Positions 1 to 5,869 of a stretch of DNA of 5,869 bases are shown here, piece by piece. The notes below the pieces were generated by a model. The model made no database searches, was not told the DNA's origin, and saw nothing but the letters and a program-made list of their open reading frames with translations. How positions within the stretch are numbered: position 1 is the first letter of the stretch; the number at the start of each line of letters is the position of its first letter. The DNA is taken from the NCBI GenBank assembly GCA_017995495.1, contig JAGOIS010000101.1, positions 1 to 5,869 of the forward strand, in the 5' to 3' direction. The stretch is from Candidatus Cloacimonadota bacterium. Lineage in GTDB: Bacteria > Cloacimonadota > Cloacimonadia > Cloacimonadales > Cloacimonadaceae. The translations under genes were made by a program, and so were the position numbers.

Positions 1-2898
1 GGCGATTTCCCCGCGATCGGCATCGACTATCAGGAAATCCGGCTCAGCCTGGCCCCCTGGAATGGCCAGCCCATCTATCTGGGTTTTTTGTGGGAATGCG
101 AGAACTACGGTATCCTGATCGACGACGTGCGCGTGGGCCAGCCCCAGATCATCCAGCCGATGTTGGACCTGCCGGACGCGGTGACCTTCATCCAGGGCGA
201 GAGCTTGAACCTGGATCTCACGCCCTATATCACCACGACAGCGCTAAACACTGCCTCGATCACCTGCAGCGGTGCGGAACACGTGCTGGTGAACATTGCC
301 GGGCTGACCGCCCAGTTCAGCTGCCCGGACTGGAACGGCAGCGAAGACATCACTTTCACCCTGCACGACGGCAGTTCCGGGCTGAGTGACGACGATGTGA
401 TGAGCGTGGCCGTGCTGCCGCCGCCGGCGGTCGATCTGTCCGTGATCGAGGTCCTGAGCCCGATGGAGTTCCAATTCCTGAACCTGCCCTTCACCCCGCG
501 GGTGACGGTCGGCAACAGCGGTGACAGCGCTTTCAACGACGTTCTGGAACTCAACGCCAGGGTTTGTGACGCGCAGGAAAACACGGTGTGGACCGGCCAG
601 GCTTTCCAGCCGGTGAACATCGGCCCTGACTCCAGCGCCGAGGTCAGCTTTCCCCAGGCCTGCGCGATCTCCGCCGAAGGCAGCTACAGCATCACTTTCG
701 AAATCGAGAACGAGGACGGCAACCCAGCCAACAATACGCTCCCATACGGCTTTGCGGTGGTTGAGCGGGTCACCCAGGGCGGACCGGACGCCTTTGGCTA
801 CAGCTTCATCGACAGCAACGCTCCCGGAGGCCCGGTCTATGCCTGGCAGGACATCAGCGCCACCGGCAGCTCCACCATCATGTTCAACGTCAGTGATTTC
901 GCCGGAGACGACAACTTCAGCGAACCCATCCCCCTCGGCTTTGACTTTCCCTTTTACGGCTACCAATACTCTGAAGCCTACGTGGACATCAACGGCGAAC
1001 TGCTGCTGGCCGACAACACTTGGTATAGTGCCTTTCCAGGACTGAACTGGGACAACGACGGCAACATGTTCAACTACATGTATCCCATTCCCGGCTACGC
1101 CCAGATGCCAGGCCTGATCGCGGTTTACTGGGATGACCTCTTTGCCGAGCAGGGCGTTTCGGACATTTATTTTGAGACCTTTGGCAGCCAGCCAAACCGC
1201 TACACCATCATCCAGTGGAACAACCTCAGATTCCTGGCCGGAACGGGGGGCAGCCCCGTCCTCAAGTTCCAGGTGATCCTGCACGAAAACGGCGGGATCG
1301 TGATGCAGTATCACACCACGCGCACCGGCCAGACCTTCGGAACGGTTCCCCATGCCAACGGACGCAGCGCCACCGTGGCGATACAGAACGCCAGCGCCGA
1401 CATCGGCCTGCCCTATCTGCGCGAGATAGTTCAGAACAACAACTATGTGGGGGTGGAACCTCCCGGGAACCTGCTCTACGACGGCCTTGCCATCAGCTGG
1501 TACAACGCGGAGGACACCCAGCCGCCGGTGATCAGCCATGACCAGCCGGGCAACACTTTCAACCAAAATCCAGTGCTCACCGCCAACGTTGTGGACTTCT
1601 CCGCCATCACCGACTGCCAGCTGTATTACGATCTCGGCGATGGCTGGCAGAGTCTGGCACCGGCATCAGTTCAGGGCGCCACCTGCAGTTTTTCCCTGCC
1701 GGAAATCCCCCTGGGCAGCGAGCTGAGCTACTATTTCAGCGCCACTGATGTGCTGAACAACGCCACCACCCTGCCTTACGGCGCTCCGGAAGAGGCTTTC
1801 GGATTCAGGATCCTGCCCAGCGCCGATGCAACCGTGCTGCTGGCGATATCCGGAAACCAGGATTACCAGCGTGCGGAACTGCCCTTTTACACCCAGCAGC
1901 TGGACGCCCTCGACCTCGTTTACGATGTTTACGATTGGGAGGAATACACCGCCTGGAGCATCCCGGACGAGTATCAGGCCGTGTTCATCTACGCTGTCAC
2001 CGGCAGCCAGGGCAGCCGCTCCGACAGCCTCAGCGTGGCGCTGATGAACTGGCTGGACGGAGGCACGGTATCCGCTCCGCGCAACGTTTTCATGGCCTCG
2101 GATGGCTGGGCGGGCAACACCCACGCCCAGCCCAACGACAGTGTGATGCGCAAGATGTTCAACGCCTATTTCCGCGCGTTCTACGTCGCCACCGGACTGG
2201 GCGGAGGCACCAACGGCCTGGCCGGGCCTGATGTTTTCAGCTATGAAAACGGGACCATCCTGCGCCGGGTGAGTTCCCCCATCGGCACCCCCAACACCGA
2301 ATACAACGTCTATGCCAACTCTCCGGACTGCATCTTCCACTACGATGCATGCCCGGAAACCTACGCGGACCAGGTGCAGTATCCGGAAATCGGAGCGGCG
2401 GCCGCCTTCACCTTCCAGGACGGACCTGTGGGCGGAAACGCCTATCTGCTGAACGGGGTCTGCGCCACCGCGCTGGAATTGCCCATCTACCGCGCTTTCT
2501 ACTTCAGCTTCGACTTTTCGCAGCTCTCCGATCCCGCCGACCGCGCGCAGTGGATGGCCGACCTCGCGGACTGGTTCGATCTGGGACCTGTGGCCAGCGA
2601 CGATCCCGCCGCTGCGGAAACCCCAGCCAGCATCACCAGTATCTGGCCGAATCCCTTCACAGCCAACTGCAACATTACTTTCAGCAATGCCGCCAAGGGC
2701 GCGGTAGAGCTGGAGATATTCAACCTGCGGGGACAGAAAGTGCGTGGCATCGCCTCCGGGAATTTTGCCAAAGGCAACCACGATCTGGTCTGGAACGGCA
2801 CCGACGACTCCGGACAGGAGGTTGCCAGCGGAGTTTATTACCTTCGCCTGCAAGCCGGGGATTTTGCGCAAACCCAAAAAATAACCTTCATTAAATAG
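1..2898 (+). CDS. Large secreted multi-domain surface protein with C-terminal T9SS/FlgD-like sorting domain (5' end missing)
   Basis: The frame is open from base 1, so the gene runs off the left edge. The first in-frame start-like codon (TTG at 88) lies inside a conserved motif and is not the real start. Numbering from base 1, 965 residues are visible. Residues 1-49 are the tail of a jelly-roll choice-of-anchor J/cleaved adhesin domain ending in LIDDVRVG. About 54-140 is a cadherin-like/tandem-95-type Ig module (PDWNGSEDITFTLHDG). About 143-250 is a CARDB-like module. About 256-500 is a nidogen-like beta domain that opens with GGPDAFGY and contains IPLGFDFPFYG and AVYWDD. About 505-605 is another Ig-like module. 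About 606-865 is an alpha/beta domain resembling a non-catalytic class I glutamine amidotransferase/ThuA-like fold. About 878-965 is a FlgD-like/T9SS type A tail (SIWPNPF, ASGVYYLRL, final KITFIK). The protein is probably exported and bound to the surface or released. Substrate or ligand is unknown. A catalytic domain, such as a peptidase, could lie in the missing N-terminus. The domain calls are by eye; the sorting tail is the surest. Confidence 0.8.
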   Translation, partial: GDFPAIGIDYQEIRLSLAPWNGQPIYLGFLWECENYGILIDDVRVGQPQIIQPMLDLPDAVTFIQGESLNLDLTPYITTTALNTASITCSGAEHVLVNIAGLTAQFSCPDWNGSEDITFTLHDGSSGLSDDDVMSVAVLPPPAVDLSVIEVLSPMEFQFLNLPFTPRVTVGNSGDSAFNDVLELNARVCDAQENTVWTGQAFQPVNIGPDSSAEVSFPQACAISAEGSYSITFEIENEDGNPANNTLPYGFAVVERVTQGGPDAFGYSFIDSNAPGGPVYAWQDISATGSSTIMFNVSDFAGDDNFSEPIPLGFDFPFYGYQYSEAYVDINGELLLADNTWYSAFPGLNWDNDGNMFNYMYPIPGYAQMPGLIAVYWDDLFAEQGVSDIYFETFGSQPNRYTIIQWNNLRFLAGTGGSPVLKFQVILHENGGIVMQYHTTRTGQTFGTVPHANGRSATVAIQNASADIGLPYLREIVQNNNYVGVEPPGNLLYDGLAISWYNAEDTQPPVISHDQPGNTFNQNPVLTANVVDFSAITDCQLYYDLGDGWQSLAPASVQGATCSFSLPEIPLGSELSYYFSATDVLNNATTLPYGAPEEAFGFRILPSADATVLLAISGNQDYQRAELPFYTQQLDALDLVYDVYDWEEYTAWSIPDEYQAVFIYAVTGSQGSRSDSLSVALMNWLDGGTVSAPRNVFMASDGWAGNTHAQPNDSVMRKMFNAYFRAFYVATGLGGGTNGLAGPDVFSYENGTILRRVSSPIGTPNTEYNVYANSPDCIFHYDACPETYADQVQYPEIGAAAAFTFQDGPVGGNAYLLNGVCATALELPIYRAFYFSFDFSQLSDPADRAQWMADLADWFDLGPVASDDPAAAETPASITSIWPNPFTANCNITFSNAAKGAVELEIFNLRGQKVRGIASGNFAKGNHDLVWNGTDDSGQEVASGVYYLRLQAGDFAQTQKITFIK

Positions 2899-2902
2899 GA
2901 GA
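2897..2902 (+). promoter_or_regulatory. Shine-Dalgarno AGGAGA overlapping the upstream stop codon
   Basis: AGGAGA shares its first two bases with the TAG stop of the upstream gene (2896-2898) and sits four bases before the ATG at 2907. This fixes the start of the second gene. It also suggests translational coupling, because a ribosome terminating on the first gene covers the initiation site of the second. Confidence 0.85.
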
Positions 2903-2906
2903 AATC

Positions 2907-4595
2907 ATGAACAAGATCGCTCTTTTCGCCTTGCTCAGTTTGGTCTTGTTGTCCGCTTTGGCCGCGGATGACTACTACATCGGCGCGGGCACATCCACCC
3001 AAAACAAGGTGCCAACTTACGGCTACAACAACTACGGCTGGAGCAAATTCATCTACACCGGTGATGAACTCGCCGCTGCCGGGGTCAGTGATACCATTCA
3101 GGTCACGGGCCTGGCTTTCCAAGTGTCAAATTCCCTCAGCAACTACGTGATGGAAAACCAGCGGATCTATATGCGCTATGCCTACAATCCCAGCTACTCC
3201 AGCTCAGAGGTCTCATATCCCAATCCCCCCACCGGAGGCTGGACCTACGTCTTCAACGGAAATGTAACCTGGAACGGTCCCGGCTGGAACACGGTCGAAT
3301 TCTCCACCGCCTTCAGCTACATCTACACCATAGACCAAAACTGGGGTATCGAGATCCTCTGGGAAAACTGGGACGGCTCCAAAATCGGCGGTCCGCCCTC
3401 GTTTTACGGCACAACCCAGAGTAACAGCTGCGTCTACAAGCATCAGGATGCTTCCTTTCCCACCACCAGCGGTACCCGGGGCAGCTATCATCCCAACCTC
3501 TGGCTGATGACCCCGGTCACAGATGTGCCGCCACCGGCCATAATGCCGGTACCGGCGGATCTGGCCGGGAACGTTCCCATCGAAACAAACATTTCCTGGA
3601 GCAGCGGGGGCGGAGCGCCGGATTATTATCTGTTCTCCCTTTGGCAAACAGATCCGGTGGAGTACATCGAAAACAATCTTGCTGTATACGGCACCAGCTA
3701 CGACCCGGCGGATTACCTGGCTTACGGCAACAACTATTCCTGGCGGGTGATTCCCCACAACAGCTTTGGCTATGCCGTCGCCTGTCCCACCTGGACTTTC
3801 ACCACCCTGGCCGATCCTTCGATCACCACGTTTCCCTGGACAGAAGCTTTCGACGGAACCGAATTCCCGCCCTCCGACAACTGGCAGAGGAGGGGCGGAG
3901 TGCTCTCCGACCCTGTGTCTCTTACCCCAAACAGCCTGTGGGAACAGGATGACTGGCTGAACCTCACCGGAAATCCTGATCAGGCAGCGGCGATCAACAT
4001 CTGGGGCACAATGAATGGCTGGCTGATCTCACCCCTGCTCAATGTGAGCGATCCGGACCTCTGGCTCACTTTCGACCTGGCCTGGTTGAAGTACGATCAA
4101 CCGCCCACAGGAACTCCGCCTGATCCGTCTGGAACCGACGACCGTTTCGCGGTGCTGATCGGAGACGGTTTCAGCTGGAGCACGGCCAATATCGCGCGAG
4201 AATGGAACAACACCGGCTCGACGTTTGTGCTCAACGATATCGATCCTTACGGCGAAAGAGTCGCCCTCCCCCTGGCTGACCACACAGGTTACATCAGGAT
4301 CGCCTTTTACGCCGGCTCCACAGCTGAAAACGCCGACAACGACTTCATGGTAAACAACATCTTCGTGGGCGGGTTCTTGTCCGAACCGCAAGTCAGCATC
4401 ACCCTCGATCCCGATACCGGCCTTGCCAGCCTCACCTGGCCCCTGGTGCAGGGAGCCACAACTTACGAGGTGTATGGCACCACCGACCCCTTTGGTGAGT
4501 GGATCCATCTGGGCGGCACTTCCGATGCGACCTATCCTGTCGATACCACTGCCGAAATGAACTTCTACCGCGTCAAAGCTGTGATAGTGGACTAA
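2907..4595 (+). CDS. Secreted choice-of-anchor J / fibronectin type III domain protein
   Basis: This is a complete 562-aa exported protein. Residues 1-19 or 20 form a Sec signal peptide: MNK, a hydrophobic core ALFALLSLVLLSALA, and an A-L-A site with no lipobox cysteine. About 21-205 is a beta-rich module that starts with an aromatic YGYNNYGWSKFIYTGDEL stretch and includes a GW-NTVEF-type strand pattern. I recognise this pattern from Cloacimonadota/Bacteroidota surface proteins but cannot name its family with certainty. About 206-300 is FnIII-like (NISWSS, YSWRVIPHN, WTFTTL). About 305-490 is a choice-of-anchor J/cleaved adhesin jelly roll (FPWTEAFDG at the start, GWLISPLLNVSD in the middle, FMVNNIFVGG at the end). 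About 493-562 is a short FnIII-like domain ending FYRVKAVIVD. No T9SS/FlgD-like sorting tail follows, unlike its upstream partner, so it may stay in the periplasm, be released, or be held by a partner. ATG at 2907 is chosen for its Shine-Dalgarno and signal peptide. The likely role is adhesion or carbohydrate/protein binding at the cell surface; this is inferred, and no catalytic motif is visible. Confidence 0.85.
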   Translation: MNKIALFALLSLVLLSALAADDYYIGAGTSTQNKVPTYGYNNYGWSKFIYTGDELAAAGVSDTIQVTGLAFQVSNSLSNYVMENQRIYMRYAYNPSYSSSEVSYPNPPTGGWTYVFNGNVTWNGPGWNTVEFSTAFSYIYTIDQNWGIEILWENWDGSKIGGPPSFYGTTQSNSCVYKHQDASFPTTSGTRGSYHPNLWLMTPVTDVPPPAIMPVPADLAGNVPIETNISWSSGGGAPDYYLFSLWQTDPVEYIENNLAVYGTSYDPADYLAYGNNYSWRVIPHNSFGYAVACPTWTFTTLADPSITTFPWTEAFDGTEFPPSDNWQRRGGVLSDPVSLTPNSLWEQDDWLNLTGNPDQAAAINIWGTMNGWLISPLLNVSDPDLWLTFDLAWLKYDQPPTGTPPDPSGTDDRFAVLIGDGFSWSTANIAREWNNTGSTFVLNDIDPYGERVALPLADHTGYIRIAFYAGSTAENADNDFMVNNIFVGGFLSEPQVSITLDPDTGLASLTWPLVQGATTYEVYGTTDPFGEWIHLGGTSDATYPVDTTAEMNFYRVKAVIVD

Positions 4596-4602
4596 ATTGG
4601 AC

Positions 4603-4626
4603 CGCGCCGCCCCACAGGGAGGCGCG
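4603..4626 (+). other. GC-rich hairpin directly after the surface-protein gene
   Basis: CGCGCC (4603-4608) pairs perfectly with GGCGCG (4621-4626). A three-base-pair CCC/GGG inner stem (4611-4613 with 4617-4619) can form inside the loop. It begins eight bases after the stop codon but has no T-tract after it, so it is not an intrinsic terminator on its own. It could protect the mRNA 3' end from exonucleases or simply be a GC-rich coincidence. Confidence 0.4.
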
Positions 4627-4660
4627 CTTAACCTTCAACCCTGGATGCAGTATCGCACAT

Positions 4661-4689
4661 GAGGGAGCCTGAGCGCTCCCTCCTTTTTT
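4661..4689 (+). terminator. Intrinsic (Rho-independent) terminator of the surface-protein operon
   Basis: GAGGGAGC (4661-4668) pairs perfectly with GCTCCCTC (4675-4682) around the six-base loop CTGAGC, and is followed by CC and six T residues (4684-4689). The stem is 8 bp and GC-rich. There is no T-tract on the other strand, so termination is directional, for plus-strand transcripts. It lies 66 bases after the stop of the second surface gene and 72 bases before the transporter start, so it most likely ends the surface-protein transcript. A leader attenuator for the transporter is the less likely alternative. Confidence 0.85.
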
Positions 4690-4691
4690 GC

Positions 4692-4711
4692 TCAAGCCAT
4701 TCCCGGCTTGA
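4692..4711 (+). other. Perfect 7-bp inverted repeat just after the terminator
   Basis: TCAAGCC (4692-4698) and GGCTTGA (4705-4711) are perfect complements around a six-base loop (ATTCCC). The hairpin begins two bases after the terminator T-tract. It could be part of a structured leader, an operator overlapping the possible -35 element at 4708, or chance. No T-run follows. Confidence 0.4.
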
Positions 4712-4736
4712 CAGACCATCCCGGACCACAAAAGAT
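4708..4736 (+). promoter_or_regulatory. Possible sigma-70 type promoter for the transporter gene
   Basis: TTGACA at 4708-4713 matches the -35 consensus exactly. The hexamer 17 bases downstream (AAAGAT, 4731-4736) matches only three of six -10 positions. It is well placed: after the terminator and just before the transporter's Shine-Dalgarno, giving a leader of only about 15-20 bases. The transporter needs a promoter somewhere in this gap if the terminator is efficient. The poor -10 keeps this tentative, and it may depend on an activator. Confidence 0.3.
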
Positions 4737-4741
4737 GGTCT
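4713..4741 (+). promoter_or_regulatory. Perfect 8-bp inverted repeat in the transporter leader, candidate operator or leader hairpin
   Basis: AGACCATC (4713-4720) and GATGGTCT (4734-4741) are exact inverted copies separated by 13 bases. Their centres are 21 bp apart, about two helical turns, which suits a dimeric DNA-binding protein. The repeat covers the spacer and -10 region of the possible promoter and ends seven bases before the AAGGAG. If transcribed, it would form a hairpin close to the ribosome binding site. A binding protein or RNA role is inferred only; it is too short to be an M-box magnesium riboswitch. Confidence 0.4.
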
Positions 4742-4748
4742 CATCACA

Positions 4749-4754
4749 AAGGAG
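4749..4754 (+). promoter_or_regulatory. Shine-Dalgarno AAGGAG deciding the transporter start
   Basis: AAGGAG lies six bases before the ATG at 4761. The frame stays open upstream to an ATG at 4659, but that start would place the terminator hairpin and both inverted repeats inside the coding region. It would also add 34 residues without family character. The start at 4761 is therefore preferred. Confidence 0.85.
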
Positions 4755-4760
4755 CCCCGC

Positions 4761-5741
4761 ATGAGCGACGAAATCGGCCATCAGCACATCAGCGAACTAA
4801 TGCACAGTGACTACATCGCCTTTCCCGAAACAACCACGGTGTGTGAAGCACTGGACTACATCCGGTTCAACGAAGACAAGCCCAGGATCCTCTACTTTTA
4901 CGTGGTGGACAAGGACAACAAACTCATCGGGGTGGTTTCCACCCGGATGCTGCTTACGGCAAGTCTGGACGCGAGATTAGGCGATATCGCGGACCACCGG
5001 GTGCGCAGCATCCGCCAGGAGGCGGAATTGATGGATGTGATGACGGATTTCATGATCCACAAGTATCTGGCCATGCCCGTGGTGGATGCTGAAAAACACT
5101 TGGTGGGGATGATCGACGCCACTTCCCTCACGGATAACGTTTCAGACATCCTGGAGCGCGACCAGGTGAACGAGGTTTTCGAATCCATCGGTTTCCATGT
5201 TTCCCAGATCACGGGAGCCTCGCCTTTCAAGGCTTTCCGGCTGCGCTTTCCCTGGCTGCTGGCCTCGGTTGCGGGCGGCCTCCTGAGCGCGGTGATGACC
5301 TCCAGGTTTGAGCATGTGCTGGCTGTGGCTTTGGTGCTGTCCTTCTTTCTCACTCTGATCCTGGGACTCGGCGAAAGCGTGAGCATGCAGTCGATGACTG
5401 TCACCATCCAGGCTCTGCGCCACCGGGAACCCACTTTGAAGTGGTTCACGCGCGAGTTCCTCAAAGAACTCGGCACCGCCCTGCTGCTGGGTTTGGGCTG
5501 CGGATTGCTGGTGGGAAGCGTGGTCTGGCTCTGGCAAAAGGAAATTGCCCCGGCCCTGGTGGTGGGTGGATCACTGGTTTTCACTCTGGTCACGGCCAAC
5601 CTGGTGGGGCTGATCATCCCCTCCGCGCTGCACGCCCTCAAGCTCGATCCCAAGATCGCTTCGGGACCGCTGGCACTCACCATCAGCGACCTCTTCACCA
5701 TCACCATCTACTTCAGCCTGGCCAATTTTGTGCTAGGCTGA
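4761..5741 (+). CDS. Short MgtE/SLC41-type Mg2+ (divalent cation) transporter: CBS pair plus membrane domain
   Basis: This 326-aa inner-membrane protein probably moves Mg2+ or another divalent cation into the cell as a dimeric channel-like transporter. Residues about 10-66 and 70-130 form a CBS pair (LIGVVSTRMLL; YLAMPVVDAEKHLVGMID), the cytoplasmic Mg2+/nucleotide-sensing part in this family. About 131-160 corresponds to the connecting (plug) helix. Five membrane segments follow at roughly 164-182, 187-212, 238-258, 265-292 and 302-325. The last two match the family closely: LVGLIIPSALHALKLDPKIASGP, then SDLFTITIYFSLA, with D310 where the TM5 pore aspartate of MgtE (D432 in Thermus) should be. 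Two oddities stand out. The usual MgtE_N domain is absent, since canonical members have about 450 residues. The TM2 motif, normally GGNxGNQS, reads GESVSMQS (204-211). Ion selectivity may therefore differ. It appears to be monocistronic behind a terminator and a dyad-rich leader. Family membership is confident, Mg2+ specificity is not, so no gene symbol is given. Confidence 0.88.
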   Translation: MSDEIGHQHISELMHSDYIAFPETTTVCEALDYIRFNEDKPRILYFYVVDKDNKLIGVVSTRMLLTASLDARLGDIADHRVRSIRQEAELMDVMTDFMIHKYLAMPVVDAEKHLVGMIDATSLTDNVSDILERDQVNEVFESIGFHVSQITGASPFKAFRLRFPWLLASVAGGLLSAVMTSRFEHVLAVALVLSFFLTLILGLGESVSMQSMTVTIQALRHREPTLKWFTREFLKELGTALLLGLGCGLLVGSVVWLWQKEIAPALVVGGSLVFTLVTANLVGLIIPSALHALKLDPKIASGPLALTISDLFTITIYFSLANFVLG

Positions 5742-5869
5742 ACCTCTACCCCGGCTGTGGCCAGGTGAAGATAATCCTTGACTTACTGGCGCACGTTATG
5801 GCAAATTAAACTGGTGGAAGGTCTTAACTACGCTCTGTTATCTCCGTTTGCCTTGGCTTTGACCAACCT
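5742..5869. other. Downstream intergenic sequence or edge of an unseen gene
   Basis: I see no supportable gene, RNA or clear terminator in these 128 bases. All three minus-strand frames read from the right edge hit a stop within about 15 codons, so a convergent gene could end here, but nothing distinguishes any frame. No plus-strand start with a Shine-Dalgarno leads to an open frame running off the edge. Base composition turns more AT-rich from about 5770, as is typical of intergenic DNA. Confidence 0.5.
5778..5808 (+). promoter_or_regulatory. Weak possible promoter downstream of the transporter
   Basis: TTGACT at 5778-5783 matches five of six -35 positions. An AT-rich block follows (GCAAATTAAA, 5801-5810), but no -10 hexamer at 16-18 bp spacing matches well; CAAATT at 18 bp matches three of six. 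The position, 37 bases past a stop codon in an AT-rich patch, would suit a promoter for a plus-strand gene beyond the window. Confidence 0.2.

Noticed and set aside
88..90. TTG at 88 as the start of the first gene
   Set aside because: The frame is open to base 1, and the sequence before and after it is the continuous end of a jelly-roll domain with no Shine-Dalgarno, so the gene is truncated by the window edge.
244..1566. Long minus-strand open frame (440 codons) opposite the first gene
   Set aside because: It lies entirely opposite well-recognised domains. Its translation is Val/Gly/Ala/Arg-rich without any family motif, hydrophobic pattern or visible Shine-Dalgarno. GC-rich codon bias on the real strand suppresses stops on the other.
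1666..2877. Second long minus-strand open frame (403 codons) opposite the first gene
   Set aside because: Same reasoning: it is antisense to the amidotransferase-like and sorting domains, has shadow-type composition and shows no recognisable motif.
4659..4760. Extended transporter start at ATG 4659
   Set aside because: It would put the intrinsic terminator and two inverted repeats in the coding sequence and add residues with no family similarity. ATG 4761 has AAGGAG at good spacing.
4596..4760. M-box or other known Mg2+ riboswitch upstream of the transporter
   Set aside because: An M-box needs well over 100 nucleotides of leader with a characteristic three-stem architecture. The space after the terminator is about 70 bases and only simple hairpins are visible.
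4898..5707. Minus-strand open frame (269 codons) opposite the transporter
   Set aside because: The plus strand has a strong CBS plus MgtE match with a good Shine-Dalgarno. The antisense translation is Ser/Arg/Thr-rich with no family character.
1..5869. CRISPR array, tRNA, rRNA or mobile element
   Set aside because: I saw no regularly spaced direct repeats, cloverleaf-like segment, rRNA-like sequence, transposase motif or terminal inverted repeats on reading both strands.

Overview
The window looks like part of a genome from the Fibrobacteres-Chlorobi-Bacteroidetes (FCB) side of the bacterial tree, most likely Candidatus Cloacimonadota. The evidence is the style of the genes: very large secreted proteins built from jelly-roll 'cleaved adhesin / choice-of-anchor J' modules, Ig-like and fibronectin type III modules, and a FlgD-like / type IX secretion (T9SS) type A C-terminal sorting domain. 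They sit beside a compact household gene. Base composition is fairly GC-rich, in the upper 50s % by eye, and similar along the window, with no sign of a recently acquired island. The phylum call is an inference from domain style; no rRNA or marker gene is present.

Region 1 (1-4595) is a tandem pair of plus-strand genes for exported, surface-type proteins. The first is cut by the left edge (965 residues visible, open from base 1). It ends in a sorting domain and carries six recognisable modules, including a nidogen-like beta domain and an alpha/beta domain resembling a glutamine-amidotransferase fold. The second is complete (562 aa), has a clear Sec signal peptide, and carries an N-terminal beta module, FnIII, a choice-of-anchor J domain and a second FnIII-like domain, but no sorting tail. 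Only 8 bases separate them and the second gene's Shine-Dalgarno overlaps the first gene's stop codon, so they are very probably co-transcribed and translationally coupled.

Region 2 (4596-4760) is a 165-base intergenic stretch dense in dyad symmetry: a GC-rich hairpin just after the stop, a textbook intrinsic terminator (4661-4689), and two further perfect inverted repeats (4692-4711 and 4713-4741). The last lies just before the Shine-Dalgarno of the next gene and overlaps a possible TTGACA -35 element. It separates the surface-protein operon from the next transcript.

Region 3 (4761-5741) is a short MgtE/SLC41-type divalent cation transporter (326 aa): a CBS-domain pair followed by five membrane segments. 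It lacks the usual N-terminal MgtE_N domain, and the normally conserved GGNxGNQ motif in TM2 reads GESVSMQ, which makes it a divergent subtype. The final 128 bases (5742-5869) contain no gene I can support, only a weak promoter-like sequence.

I found no CRISPR array, tRNA, rRNA, insertion sequence or obvious new defence or biosynthetic system. The most interesting items are the N-domain-less MgtE variant with its altered pore motif and structured leader, and the amidotransferase-like domain embedded in a secreted multi-domain protein.
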